Source: UBA6382 sp963600315
GTDB taxonomy: Bacteria; Bacteroidota; Bacteroidia; Bacteroidales; Bacteroidaceae
Direction of reading: 5' to 3'
NCBI GenBank assembly: GCA_963600315.1
Contig: CAVCAW010000052.1
Location: 1-28,847, forward strand
Length of the DNA stretch: 28,847 bases
The notes beneath the pieces were generated by a model, which searched no databases, was not told where the DNA came from, and saw only the letters and a program-made list of their open reading frames with translations. Below are positions 17,291 through 25,197 of this stretch, piece after piece; the stretch's first letter is position 1; each line of letters starts with the position of its first letter. Position numbers and translations under genes: made by a program.

Positions 17291-17368
17291 TTTCGGCGGA
17301 AACGCAATTGCATTTCCGCCGAAATGCTTGTCGTTTTTCGCCGAAGTGCAATTCCGTTTCGGCGGAAA
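17291..17368. repeat. Cluster of TTTCGGCGGAAA inverted repeats
   Basis: TTTCGGCGGAAA at 17291-17302 is followed by its exact reverse complement TTTCCGCCGAAA at 17313-17324, with the inner palindrome GCAATTGC between them. A weaker copy (TTTCGCCGAAG, 17336-17346) and a second exact TTTCGGCGGAAA (17357-17368) follow, separated by GCAATTCCG, which resembles the inner spacer. The unit could fold into a long cruciform or RNA hairpin. It resembles REP-type intergenic repeats, but only this one cluster was noticed in the window, so the class is uncertain. Confidence 0.75.
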
Positions 17369-17502
17369 TCCAGACGTCTGCTCAATATAATATACGGGTA
17401 GGTCAACACACAAATATTGCGAATACTTGTTTCGGCTGATTACGAGAGAATGCCTTTTTTCGAAATTCCTGTAAGAAATAGTGGGGTGACAGACAAATTT
17501 GT

Positions 17503-17510
17503 TATTTTTG
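17503..17510 (+). promoter_or_regulatory. Probable -7 element of the beta-barrel protein gene at 17553
   Basis: TATTTTTG matches TAnnTTTG exactly, 42 bases before the ATG. No TTTG is found at the standard distance upstream. Confidence 0.55.
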
Positions 17511-17552
17511 CAAAAGAAAGATTTTTTAACAAACATAAAAAGGTAAGTCTAA

Positions 17553-18314
17553 ATGAGAAAAATCGCATTGCTACTGATGGTCGTGGCAGGTCTGACGAGT
17601 GTTCGTGCACAGGACAATACGGAGAAACTTGGAGTGTTTAACAATGTGAGTTTTGGTGTGGGCTTGGGTACCACAGGAATAAGTCTTGACGTGGCAACCC
17701 CAGTTACGCCGTATGTAACTTTGCGTGGCGGAATGGATATTTTTTCTAGCGTAAAGGTCAATACGGATTTGAAGATCAATGAGCGACCGTTAGGTTACAA
17801 TGGAATAAACAGCTTTGACGTGGAAGGCAAGACTGCTCTCACCTCGGGACATTTGCTTGCCGACGTCTATCCATTCAGAAAGAGCTCGTTCCATGTGACG
17901 GTAGGAGCTTATATTGGCAAGAATAAGGTTGTCAAGGTGAAGAACAGCGTAGATGGTGTTCTTTCACAGATAACTGAATATAACAGGGAATTTCCCGACA
18001 ACAAGATAGGCCTTTCTATGGGTGATTATCTGCTCACTCCTGACGACAGAGGCAATGTGGACGCCACTCTCAAGGTGGCATCGTTCCGCCCCTATGTTGG
18101 CATTGGTTTCGGTCGTGTAGTGCCCACTAAGCATCGCTTTGCCCTCAACTTCGATATGGGTCTGCAGTTTTGGGGAACCCCTAAGATCTATTTGCGTGAC
18201 ACCAAACTGACGAAGGACACCAATCTGTGTGGCGATGGCGACTTCCTCGAGACCGTCAGCAAAATCACCGCCTGGCCCGTGATTAACCTGCGCATCGTGG
18301 GCCGCATATTGTAG
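17553..18314 (+). CDS. Putative outer-membrane beta-barrel protein
   Basis: The 253-residue product has a clear signal peptide (MRKIALLLMVVAGLTSVRAQ, cleavage expected after Ala19 in VRA-Q). The mature part alternates hydrophobic and polar residues in short strands typical of a beta-barrel (VSFGVGLGTTGISLDVATPV, VTLRGGMDI, HVTVGAYIG, FRPYVGIGFGRV, FALNFDMGLQFWG) and ends INLRIVGRIL. I recognise no specific family or substrate; it is likely one of the small OmpW/OmpX-like or OprF-barrel-like proteins annotated as hypothetical in Bacteroidales. It stands alone, with a -7 promoter element 42 bases upstream and a strong terminator 23 bases downstream, facing waaA. Confidence 0.75.
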   Translation: MRKIALLLMVVAGLTSVRAQDNTEKLGVFNNVSFGVGLGTTGISLDVATPVTPYVTLRGGMDIFSSVKVNTDLKINERPLGYNGINSFDVEGKTALTSGHLLADVYPFRKSSFHVTVGAYIGKNKVVKVKNSVDGVLSQITEYNREFPDNKIGLSMGDYLLTPDDRGNVDATLKVASFRPYVGIGFGRVVPTKHRFALNFDMGLQFWGTPKIYLRDTKLTKDTNLCGDGDFLETVSKITAWPVINLRIVGRIL

Positions 18315-18336
18315 GCTCAGGTGTAAGGCTGCAACG

Positions 18337-18376
18337 CAAAAGAGGTCGACTGGGACATCCCGGTCGACCTCTTTTG
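18337..18376 (+). terminator. Two-way terminator between the beta-barrel gene and waaA
   Basis: CAAAAGAGGTCGACTGGGA (18337-18355) pairs with 18358-18376 with a single G-T wobble, leaving a loop of about four bases (ACAT). A and T runs at the two ends supply a T tract on each strand, so it probably ends both convergent transcripts. Confidence 0.85.
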
Positions 18377-18419
18377 TGTGTGCGATATCTGCTATTGAAA
18401 GGATTCTGTGTGCAGCCGT

Positions 18420-19664
18420 CTATTCTTCTAGCTCCTTGCTGAAGACGCTGTTGTAGACTTTGTCTACGGCTCCGGCGTTGGCGCAAATGTAGTCGTGGGA
18501 GGTTTGGGCGGCTCGCTGCAAGAATGTCTTGTCGGTGGTGAGGTGGGTTATGATGGAGATGTAGTCTTGCTGGTTGCGTATCTCGAAGCATCCTCCCAGT
18601 TTTATGAGTTCGGTGGCTTCGCGGAACCGCTTGTTGTTGGGACCAATTATGACGGGTAGTCCGTAGACTGCTGCCTCTGGCACGTTGTGGATGCCAGCAC
18701 CGAATCCTCCGCCGATATAGGCTATGGTGGCATAGCGATAGATTGACGACAAGAGTCCGTAGCAGTCAATGATAAGGCAGTGGGCCTGTGCTACACTGTC
18801 AGCTGTGGCTTTGGAATAGCGAATGGCTGGTCGGCGCAATTTGCTCTCTATCTCTGCGAGGTGGGCTTCGCTCACAACGTGAGGGGCGAGGATTAGGCGT
18901 TGCTCGGAATGGTTGTTGAAGTAGTCGATTAGTATGTCTTCATCGGGCTGCCAGCTGCTGCCAGCCACGAGGACATGGTTGTTGGCGGAGAGGTCGTGGC
19001 AGAAGGCTTCGCACAGTGGCAGGGTCTTGGCTGCTTCGCATATCTGCAACACGCGGTCCATGCGGGTGTCGCCCACTACGGTGGCGCATTCAATGCCGAG
19101 GCGGTTGAGCAGGCTTACTGACTGTTGGTTCTGTACGAACAGGTGGGTGAAGCACTTCAATACGTTGCGGTATTTGTGACCATACCATCTGAAGAAGATT
19201 TGGTTGGGACGGAAGATGCTCGCCACGCTGTAGGTGGGTATGTTGCGACGATGGAGTTCTGAGAGGTAGTTTTGCCAGAATTCGTATTTGATGAAGAATG
19301 CCATTTCGGGCTTTGCTATGCGTATGAATTTCTTGGCATTGAGCATGGTGTCGAAAGGCAGATAGCAGCAGATGTCGGCTCCCTGGTAGTCTTTGCGCAC
19401 TTCGTAGCCGGAGGGGGAGAAGAATGTGAGTAAGATTTTGTATTGGGGGTGTAGCTCGCGTATCTTTTCAATTAGAGGTCGCCCTTGCTCGAATTCGCCC
19501 AGCGAAGCGGCGTGGAACCACAAGTATCTGTCACCCTCTTGTCTGCCACTGCGTAAGATTTTATACGTCTTGCTGTGGCCGACCTTGAGGAGTCGGGCTT
19601 TTTTGTTGAACAAGGCTGCGATGTTCACGCAGAGCATATACAAGTATATAGCGAGTGAATACAT
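18420..19664 (-). CDS. waaA: 3-deoxy-D-manno-octulosonic acid (Kdo) transferase
   Basis: WaaA moves Kdo from CMP-Kdo to the lipid A precursor on the inner face of the inner membrane, the first step of lipopolysaccharide core assembly. The 414-residue product has an N-terminal hydrophobic anchor (LAIYLYMLCVNIAALF), the motif HAASLGEFEQ (51-60) whose E57 corresponds to the catalytic base, TFFSPSGYE, KYEFWQNYL, VAGSSWQPDED, and the GT-B donor-site segment YIGGGFGAGIHNVPEAAVYG with LPVIIGPN. The length is typical. It lies 52 bases after gltX on the same strand with no visible terminator between, so the two are probably co-transcribed. Confidence 0.95.
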   Translation of the reverse strand: MYSLAIYLYMLCVNIAALFNKKARLLKVGHSKTYKILRSGRQEGDRYLWFHAASLGEFEQGRPLIEKIRELHPQYKILLTFFSPSGYEVRKDYQGADICCYLPFDTMLNAKKFIRIAKPEMAFFIKYEFWQNYLSELHRRNIPTYSVASIFRPNQIFFRWYGHKYRNVLKCFTHLFVQNQQSVSLLNRLGIECATVVGDTRMDRVLQICEAAKTLPLCEAFCHDLSANNHVLVAGSSWQPDEDILIDYFNNHSEQRLILAPHVVSEAHLAEIESKLRRPAIRYSKATADSVAQAHCLIIDCYGLLSSIYRYATIAYIGGGFGAGIHNVPEAAVYGLPVIIGPNNKRFREATELIKLGGCFEIRNQQDYISIITHLTTDKTFLQRAAQTSHDYICANAGAVDKVYNSVFSKELEE

Positions 19665-19716
19665 GCTTTGTAACTTTGACTGTGAGGTGAGTTGGGTGGA
19701 GACCTTCTGAGTGTGT

Positions 19717-21279
19717 TTAATGCAGGGTGCTTATGGCGAAGTTCATGCGACGCAGTGTTTCGTCTTTGCCGAGGAATGCTGCGAGCTCATACATGTCGGG
19801 ACCCTGTCCCTTGCCTACGAGGCAGATGCGCCATGCGTTCCAAGGCTTGATGCCGGTCTGCTCTGCCCATGGTGCCACAATCTCTTCTAGACCTTCAACG
19901 CTGAAGTTTTCAATCTGTCTGAGCAGGTCGGCAAGCTGCTGCATTTCGTCGGCTGAGACTTCTTTCCAGTTTTTGCGTATGAACTTGTCGTCACGGTCAA
20001 AACTTGTGGGTGCAGTGAAGAAGAAGTCGCAGAGCGGCCATAGGTCTCTGACAAACGACACGGCGCGCTTCTTGGTCTGGCCAGACTGCCCGTCGGTATA
20101 CTCTACTACTTTTTGCTTCATCATGCCTATCACTTGTGCAGCTTGTTGGGGGGTGGTAGAGATGCCGTTGCTTTCAAGGATGTTGGCAAAGGCGGGGGCG
20201 AGCTCTTCGTCAGTTTTCATCAGCAGATATTCGCGGTTGAACCACCAGCCTTTCATGTAGTCGAATTTAGCACCACTTTTGGAACATTTCTGTAGGTCGA
20301 ACATCTCGATGAGTTGGTCCATGGACAGAATTTCCTGGTCTGTGCCGGGATTCCACCCCAAGAGGGCAAGAAAGTTGATGACGGCTTCGGGCAGATAGCC
20401 GCTCTCGCGGTAGCCACTAGAGATGGAGCCCGAAGCTGGGTCGTGCCATTCGAGTGGGAAAACAGGGAATCCTAGTTTGTCGCCGTCGCGCTTGGACAGT
20501 TTGCCTTTGCCGTCGGGCTTGAGCAGAAGTGGCAGGTGGGCGAATCTGGGCATTGTGTCTTGCCAGCCGAATGCGCGGTAGAGTAGCACGTGGAGCGGTG
20601 CCGACGGTAACCACTCTTCACCACGAATGACATGGGAGATTTTCATTAGATGGTCGTCCACGATGTTTGCCAAGTGGTAGGTGGGCAATTGGTCGGCGCT
20701 TTTGTAGAGCACTTTGTCGTCGAGCACAGAGGAGTTTATGACCACATCACCGCGTATCATGTCGAGCACGTGGACATCTTCGCCTGGTTCTATCTTGAAG
20801 CGCACTACGTATTGACATCCCTGAGCGATGAGTGCTTTGACCTCTTCTTCGGGCATGGTCAGCGAGTTGCGCATTGTCATACGTGTAGATGCGTCGTATT
20901 GGAAATTGGGTATCTGCTCGCGCTTGGCATTGAGCTCTTCGGGGGTGTCGAATGCAATGTATGCCTTGCCGTTGCGGAGCAGTGTGTCAACGTGCTCCTT
21001 GTAGATTTCTCTGCGTTCGGACTGGCGATAGGGACCGCAGTCGCCTCCGATGCCTACGCCTTCATCAAACTTGATGCCGAGCCATTTGAAACTTTCTATG
21101 ATGTAGTCTTCTGCTCCAGGTACGAAACGACTGGAGTCGGTATCTTCTATGCGAAAAATAAGCTCGCCGTTGTTTTTGCGGGCAAACAGGTAGTTGTAGA
21201 GTGCAGTTCTAACACCGCCAATATGGAGAGGCCCCGTTGGACTCGGCGCAAATCGCACTCTTATTTTTGGTTGGTTCAT
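19717..21279 (-). CDS. gltX: Glutamate--tRNA ligase
   Basis: GltX charges tRNA-Glu with glutamate (and, in non-discriminating forms, tRNA-Gln). The 520-residue class I synthetase starts MNQPKIRVRFAPSPTGPLHI, carrying the HIGH-type motif HIGG at 19-22, and has the KMSKS-type motif KLSKR at 260-264 in GKGKLSKRDGDKLGFPVFPL. Other family signatures are FRIEDTDSSRF and SDVIRGEEW-like SHVIRGEEWLPS. The C-terminal anticodon-binding helical domain is complete. It is the first gene of the minus-strand pair with waaA and diverges from the HD phosphohydrolase gene. Confidence 0.97.
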   Translation of the reverse strand: MNQPKIRVRFAPSPTGPLHIGGVRTALYNYLFARKNNGELIFRIEDTDSSRFVPGAEDYIIESFKWLGIKFDEGVGIGGDCGPYRQSERREIYKEHVDTLLRNGKAYIAFDTPEELNAKREQIPNFQYDASTRMTMRNSLTMPEEEVKALIAQGCQYVVRFKIEPGEDVHVLDMIRGDVVINSSVLDDKVLYKSADQLPTYHLANIVDDHLMKISHVIRGEEWLPSAPLHVLLYRAFGWQDTMPRFAHLPLLLKPDGKGKLSKRDGDKLGFPVFPLEWHDPASGSISSGYRESGYLPEAVINFLALLGWNPGTDQEILSMDQLIEMFDLQKCSKSGAKFDYMKGWWFNREYLLMKTDEELAPAFANILESNGISTTPQQAAQVIGMMKQKVVEYTDGQSGQTKKRAVSFVRDLWPLCDFFFTAPTSFDRDDKFIRKNWKEVSADEMQQLADLLRQIENFSVEGLEEIVAPWAEQTGIKPWNAWRICLVGKGQGPDMYELAAFLGKDETLRRMNFAISTLH

Positions 21280-21286
21280 GATGCGT

Positions 21287-21313
21287 CAAAATTAAATGTA
21301 GAACGCAAAATTA
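21287..21313 (-). promoter_or_regulatory. Two candidate -7 elements for gltX-waaA
   Basis: On the minus strand TAATTTTG occurs twice, at 21313-21306 and 21294-21287, both exact TAnnTTTG matches. The farther copy leaves room for a short leader before the ATG at 21279; the nearer would give an almost leaderless message. Neither has TTTG at the normal -33 distance. Confidence 0.5.
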
Positions 21314-21421
21314 AAAAGAAATTGTTGAAACACCTTATATATAAGCGGACAAATAGCTTAAAGGCGGGGGAATACTGCAAGTTTTTGCAGTTTCCTATGG
21401 TGTTCTTTCATATTCTTTCCT

Positions 21422-21429
21422 TATTTTTG
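21422..21429 (+). promoter_or_regulatory. Probable -7 element of the HD phosphohydrolase gene
   Basis: TATTTTTG fits TAnnTTTG. A start site about 7 bases downstream would lie at or after an in-frame ATG at 21431, which supports the ATG at 21476 as the true start of the downstream gene. No good -33 partner is visible. Confidence 0.5.
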
Positions 21430-21475
21430 TATGCGGAATGTTGCGCTTGGTTCGCAACCTAAGACTGAAAGGAGT

Positions 21476-23557
21476 ATGTGGAAAAACAATAAAATATTTC
21501 TGTGTGTGGCGTTGCATTTGATCGCCTCTGTGGTGATAGTCTATTTCATGCCCCATGAGCACAGCTTTTCGTATGACTATTCGGAGGGTAAGCCTTGGAA
21601 GTATTCGCAGTTGATAGCAGAATATAACTTCCCTATATATAAATCGGAGGCTCAACTCAAACAGGAGCGCGACAGTGTGTTGCGCAAGGTGAGTCCGTTC
21701 TTTAATTTTGAGAAAGAAACAGCGCAGCTCCAGCTGAACAAATTTAATGCCGATATGACTGGGCGTCCTGTCACACCAATCCGCCCCGTAGCAAAGATTG
21801 GTTTGACAAAGCTGTTGACCGAGGTCTATGATAGGGGCATAGTGAGTCAGGACGACTACAACTCGGCGGTTGCTATGGCTGAGAGAATTAGTGTCGTGAA
21901 CAACTCGGCGGCTTCGTCGGTTGAGGCTAGCATGGTGTTCTCTCCTCGCATGGCTTATGCCTACATCGCTCGCAAGGTGGACTCCTTGAATTTGCCTAAG
22001 GAAATTCTTGACTATGGCAAGGTGACTGATTATTTGGTGCCAAACCTTGTGTATGACAAAGTGCGCACGGAATCGGTGAAAAAAGAAGTGCTGTCCAATG
22101 TGGCACAGTGTCGTGGCATGGTTCAAAAGGGCGAGAAGATAATCGGAGAAGGTGAGATTGTTACGTCTGAAACGGTGAAAGTGCTTCAGTCGCTGGAGAG
22201 AGAGTCGGAGAAGCGCAGTGGTAGCGGAGCTGACGAGATGTTGGTGCTGCTGGGTCAGTTCCTGTGTGTCGCAGTGCTGATGAGCGTGTTCTTGACCTAC
22301 ATAATGTTGTATAGGCGTGACTATGTTGACCAAATGCGCCCGATGCTTTTCTTGCTGTCGCTGATATTGGTGTTTTCGATTGCTACTTCTTATGTGCAGC
22401 AGTCCAACGAGCAGAATGTATATGTCGTGCCGTTTGCGATAGTAGCGATATTTGTCAGGGTGTTTCTCGATTCGCGTACGGCATTCGTCATGATGTTGCT
22501 GATTATAGGGCTGTGCTCGTTGTCAATTCATGGTTCCTATGAATTCATGATACTTGAGATTGTGTCAAGCCTCACGGCAATATACTCCCTGAAAGAACTC
22601 TCGTCGAGGTCGCAGTTGTTTCGCTCTGCCGGCCTAGTGATAGCCATGACGGCTCTGATAAAGTTGGGATATGACTTGAGTCAGGGTTTCTTCTTGAGCA
22701 CTCTTGATGTGTCGTGGTATGTGCGCATAGCTATAAATGGTGTCCTGCTATTGTTTGCCTATCCACTAATGCTGTTGTTTGAGAAAGTATTTGGTTTCAT
22801 ATCCAGTGTCACGCTTGTAGAATTGTCAAACGTCAATACCCCGCTGTTGCGACGCCTGTCGAAAGAGGCGCAGGGTACGTTTAACCATTGCATGCAGGTT
22901 GCCAATTTGGCTACTGAGGTGGCATCAAAGCTCGAAGCTAATGTGCAGCTTGTCAGAACAGCAGCGCTCTATCATGACATAGGTAAGCTGACCAACCCTG
23001 TGTTTTTTACGGAAAACCAAATGGGTGTCAATCCTCACAATGACTTGCCCGAAGAGCAGAGTGCCCAGATAATAATACGCCATGTGACCGATGGGGTGGA
23101 CATGGCTGACAAATATGGGCTTCCTTCGGTCATAAGGGAGTGTATAGCAACCCATCATGGACGTGGTAAAACCAAGTATTTCTATATTAACTATGTCAAC
23201 AAGCACCCAGGCGAACCTGTAAACGATGAGCTGTTTACGTATCCTGGTCCTAATCCGCACACAAAGGAACAAGCAATCCTAATGATGGCGGATGCTGTGG
23301 AGGCAGCCTCGCGCAGCATGGCGGAAATTTCAGAAGAGAATCTACGTAAGCTCGTTGATAACATAGTGGACCAACAAGTCAATGAGGGCTTCTTCCGCGA
23401 CTGTCCAATCACGTTCCGCGATGTGGCAGTGGCCAAAGATGTTCTTGTGGCTAACCTTAAGACAATCTATCACACACGCATAAGCTATCCGACACTTAGT
23501 GTGCCTGTCGGCGAAAAGACATCGGAAGACGTTGTAGTAACACCTATGGCGAATTAG
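21476..23557 (+). CDS. 7TM-HD domain phosphohydrolase (PgpH type, putative c-di-AMP phosphodiesterase)
   Basis: Starting at 21476 the product has 693 residues: an N-terminal membrane helix (IFLCVALHLIASVVIVYF), an extracytoplasmic domain of about 230 residues, about seven membrane helices (from about residue 255 to 445), and a cytoplasmic HD domain. Metal ligands visible are H471 (FNHCMQVANL), H500-D501 (LYHDIGKLTNP), H560-H561 (ATHHGRGK) and Asp in MMADAVEAASRS. This layout is that of the 7TMR-HD family, whose PgpH members hydrolyse cyclic di-AMP; that substrate is inferred from family. An alternative ATG at 21431 would add 15 residues but overlaps the promoter. GAAAGGAGT stands immediately before the ATG, too close for a normal Shine-Dalgarno sequence. 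It is divergent from gltX. Confidence 0.88.
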   Translation: MWKNNKIFLCVALHLIASVVIVYFMPHEHSFSYDYSEGKPWKYSQLIAEYNFPIYKSEAQLKQERDSVLRKVSPFFNFEKETAQLQLNKFNADMTGRPVTPIRPVAKIGLTKLLTEVYDRGIVSQDDYNSAVAMAERISVVNNSAASSVEASMVFSPRMAYAYIARKVDSLNLPKEILDYGKVTDYLVPNLVYDKVRTESVKKEVLSNVAQCRGMVQKGEKIIGEGEIVTSETVKVLQSLERESEKRSGSGADEMLVLLGQFLCVAVLMSVFLTYIMLYRRDYVDQMRPMLFLLSLILVFSIATSYVQQSNEQNVYVVPFAIVAIFVRVFLDSRTAFVMMLLIIGLCSLSIHGSYEFMILEIVSSLTAIYSLKELSSRSQLFRSAGLVIAMTALIKLGYDLSQGFFLSTLDVSWYVRIAINGVLLLFAYPLMLLFEKVFGFISSVTLVELSNVNTPLLRRLSKEAQGTFNHCMQVANLATEVASKLEANVQLVRTAALYHDIGKLTNPVFFTENQMGVNPHNDLPEEQSAQIIIRHVTDGVDMADKYGLPSVIRECIATHHGRGKTKYFYINYVNKHPGEPVNDELFTYPGPNPHTKEQAILMMADAVEAASRSMAEISEENLRKLVDNIVDQQVNEGFFRDCPITFRDVAVAKDVLVANLKTIYHTRISYPTLSVPVGEKTSEDVVVTPMAN

Positions 23558-23643
23558 TTGCCGTCGTTCGCTATAAAATCAATTTGCAGAGGGAAAAAAC
23601 TTTTTTCCATACTAAAAAGATATACACGAAAGAATATTTGTGT

Positions 23644-23651
23644 TACTTTTG
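23644..23651 (+). promoter_or_regulatory. Probable -7 element of mdh
   Basis: TACTTTTG matches TAnnTTTG, 50 bases before the ATG. No TTTG lies at the usual -33 distance. The region between the stop of the HD gene (23557) and mdh is otherwise A/T-rich without a clear terminator. Confidence 0.55.
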
Positions 23652-23701
23652 CCGTATGATACGCTATTAAGCGCACAGACAACACTAAAAATATTATAAT
23701 C

Positions 23702-24697
23702 ATGGGATTTCTTACAAATGACAAACTCGTTATTGTCGGTGCGGCCGGCATGATCGGCTCCAACATGGTCCAGACAGCCCTCACCTTGGGTCTTACTTCG
23801 GATATCTGCCTATATGATGTATTTCCTCCAGAGGGTGTGGCTGAAGAGATGCGTCAGAGTGGTTTTGATGGTGCTAAGATTACTGCTACTACCGATGCTG
23901 CTGAAGCCTTCTCGGGTGCTAAGTATATCATCTCGTCAGGTGGTGCCCCTCGCAAGGAAGGCATGACTCGCGAAGATCTCCTCAAGGGCAATTGCGAGAT
24001 AGCAAAAGGTCTTGGCGAAAATATTAAGAAATATTGCCCAGACGTAAAGCACGTAGTAATTATCTTTAACCCCGCAGACCTCACTGGTCTTGTAACGTTG
24101 CTCTACTCCGGATTGAAGCCAAGTCAGGTTACTACGCTGGCAGCTCTCGATACCACACGTCTGCAGAGTGCCCTCGCAAAGAAATTTGGCGTTATGCAGA
24201 ATAAAATCACGGGGTGTGCTACCTTTGGTGGTCACGGCGAGCAGATGGCTGTATTCGGCAGCCACGTCGAAATTGACGGACGTAAACTTGTTGACATTAT
24301 AGGCACACCTGAGTTCCCGACGGAAGAGTGGGAGGCAATGAAGACGGCCGTGACACAGGGCGGAAGTGCGATAATTAAACTTCGTGGGCGCAGCTCGTTC
24401 CAGAGTCCTTCGCAACTCTCTGTAGAGATGATAGCTAGTGTTATGGGTGGTAAACCATTCCGCTTCCCTGCTGGTACCTATGTGAACACGGGTAAGTATC
24501 ATAACATAATGATGGCGATGAAGACAACTTTGGATACAACTGGTTGCCATTTTGAATTGCCGCAGGGTACAGCTGAGGAAAATGCTAAGCTCGACCAAAG
24601 CTATGAGCATCTCTGCAAGATGCGTGACGAGCTGGTTACTCTCAATATTGTTCCGGAGATTTCCAAATGGGGCGAACTCAACCCTAACTTGGTGTAA
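23702..24697 (+). CDS. mdh: Malate dehydrogenase (NAD-dependent)
   Basis: Mdh interconverts malate and oxaloacetate; in Bacteroidales it usually works in the reductive branch leading to succinate and propionate. The 331-residue product has the Rossmann motif VIVGAAGMIGSN (10-21), Asp of the NAD-ribose site in CLYDVF, the mobile-loop segment GGAPRKEGMTREDLL containing the substrate Arg residues, NPADLTGLVTL, and the catalytic His in FGGHGEQM (H178). The layout matches the Bacteroidetes-specific LDH/MDH-superfamily form. It is monocistronic, with a stem-loop about 40 bases after the stop. Confidence 0.95.
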   Translation: MGFLTNDKLVIVGAAGMIGSNMVQTALTLGLTSDICLYDVFPPEGVAEEMRQSGFDGAKITATTDAAEAFSGAKYIISSGGAPRKEGMTREDLLKGNCEIAKGLGENIKKYCPDVKHVVIIFNPADLTGLVTLLYSGLKPSQVTTLAALDTTRLQSALAKKFGVMQNKITGCATFGGHGEQMAVFGSHVEIDGRKLVDIIGTPEFPTEEWEAMKTAVTQGGSAIIKLRGRSSFQSPSQLSVEMIASVMGGKPFRFPAGTYVNTGKYHNIMMAMKTTLDTTGCHFELPQGTAEENAKLDQSYEHLCKMRDELVTLNIVPEISKWGELNPNLV

Positions 24698-24734
24698 AGC
24701 TGCTTTTTTAAGACAATATAATATATATACATAT

Positions 24735-24779
24735 ACACAAGACCGCAAGTTCCTAAGTGCAGGACTTGCGGTCTTGTGT
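24735..24779 (+). terminator. Stem-loop after mdh (probable terminator)
   Basis: CACAAGACCGCAAGT (24736-24750) pairs perfectly with ACTTGCGGTCTTGTG (24764-24778), with one more outer A-T pair. The following bases (TGCGTATGTG) have only a weak T tract, so termination efficiency is uncertain. Confidence 0.65.
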
Positions 24780-25044
24780 GCGTATGTGTAAATGCCGTAA
24801 GATGTGTTGTATGCAGTGCGTGGCTGAAGGGAGAGTTGAATGACCATAGGGCGGTCTTGGGCTGTGTGTTGAGTAGCGTTGAGCCATGTAGGGGGTAGGT
24901 CATTGTGTCGTATGACCAATTGGCTCTGAAAGTGTGTATTTTGCCACAAACAATTGATATTTGACGGTAAATTTGACGAAAAGAGAGTTTTTTATATAAA
25001 ATGACACAAAATGTGAGGGTTAGGGCTAAATTTTCGTTGAAAAG

Positions 25045-25077
25045 TTTGTGCGGAATCAGAAAAAAGTAGTTCCTTTG
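25045..25077 (+). promoter_or_regulatory. Promoter of the OmpA-family gene
   Basis: TTTG (25045-25048) is followed after 21 bases by TTCCTTTG (25070-25077), which fits TAnnTTTG except for the second base. Spacing is right for a Bacteroidetes promoter. The leader is then about 110 bases and contains AAGACC (25084-25089) pairing with GGTCTT (25102-25107). Confidence 0.65.
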
Positions 25078-25197
25078 CCGACAAAGACCTTTCTACAAAA
25101 GGGTCTTGGTATATAAAAGAAACGAAGACAATAAATTATTACTAACCAGAAGGGGAATTTTCCTTAATGGGAGATTCTCCGAAAAACAACAAAAAAC

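Larger units (their letters stand above)
17128..17552. other. 425-base spacer: terminator, inverted-repeat cluster, promoter
   Basis: No gene is seen here. The spacer holds a small perfect hairpin (ACAGCA, 4-base loop, TGCTGT at 17169-17184), a long terminator hairpin (17203-17254), the TTTCGGCGGAAA repeat cluster (17291-17368), a palindrome CAGACGTCTG (17371-17380) and a -7 promoter element (17503-17510). Open frames crossing it on the minus strand have no recognisable protein character. Confidence 0.7.
24698..25197. other. 500-base spacer between mdh and the OmpA-family gene
   Basis: I see no gene here. It holds the stem-loop at 24735-24779 after mdh, an A/T-rich stretch, a promoter for the OmpA gene (25045-25077) and that gene's leader of about 110 bases with a hairpin (25084-25107). 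Open frames on the minus strand across it read as low-complexity antisense (for example a Thr/His run from the GTGTGTGC segment) and are not credible. Confidence 0.7.

Noticed and set aside
17291..17368. CRISPR array
   Set aside because: Units are in alternating orientation with very short spacers of similar sequence, and no cas gene is present.
20650..21462. Open frame of 270 codons on the plus strand across gltX
   Set aside because: It is a shadow of gltX. The N-terminal part mirrors the catalytic domain, and the composition (Val/His/Phe/Cys-rich) is typical of antisense translation.
21465..21478. GAAAGGAG as a Shine-Dalgarno sequence for the HD phosphohydrolase gene
   Set aside because: Only one base separates GGAG from the ATG, too short for normal use, and Bacteroidetes seldom use such sites.
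23936..24949. Open frame of 337 codons on the minus strand across mdh and its 3' spacer
   Set aside because: It mostly covers mdh in antisense, and the remainder reads through low-complexity spacer; no protein family is recognisable.
25014..25027. Telomere-like GAGGGTTAGGGC
   Set aside because: It is a single short occurrence in a spacer with no tandem repetition.
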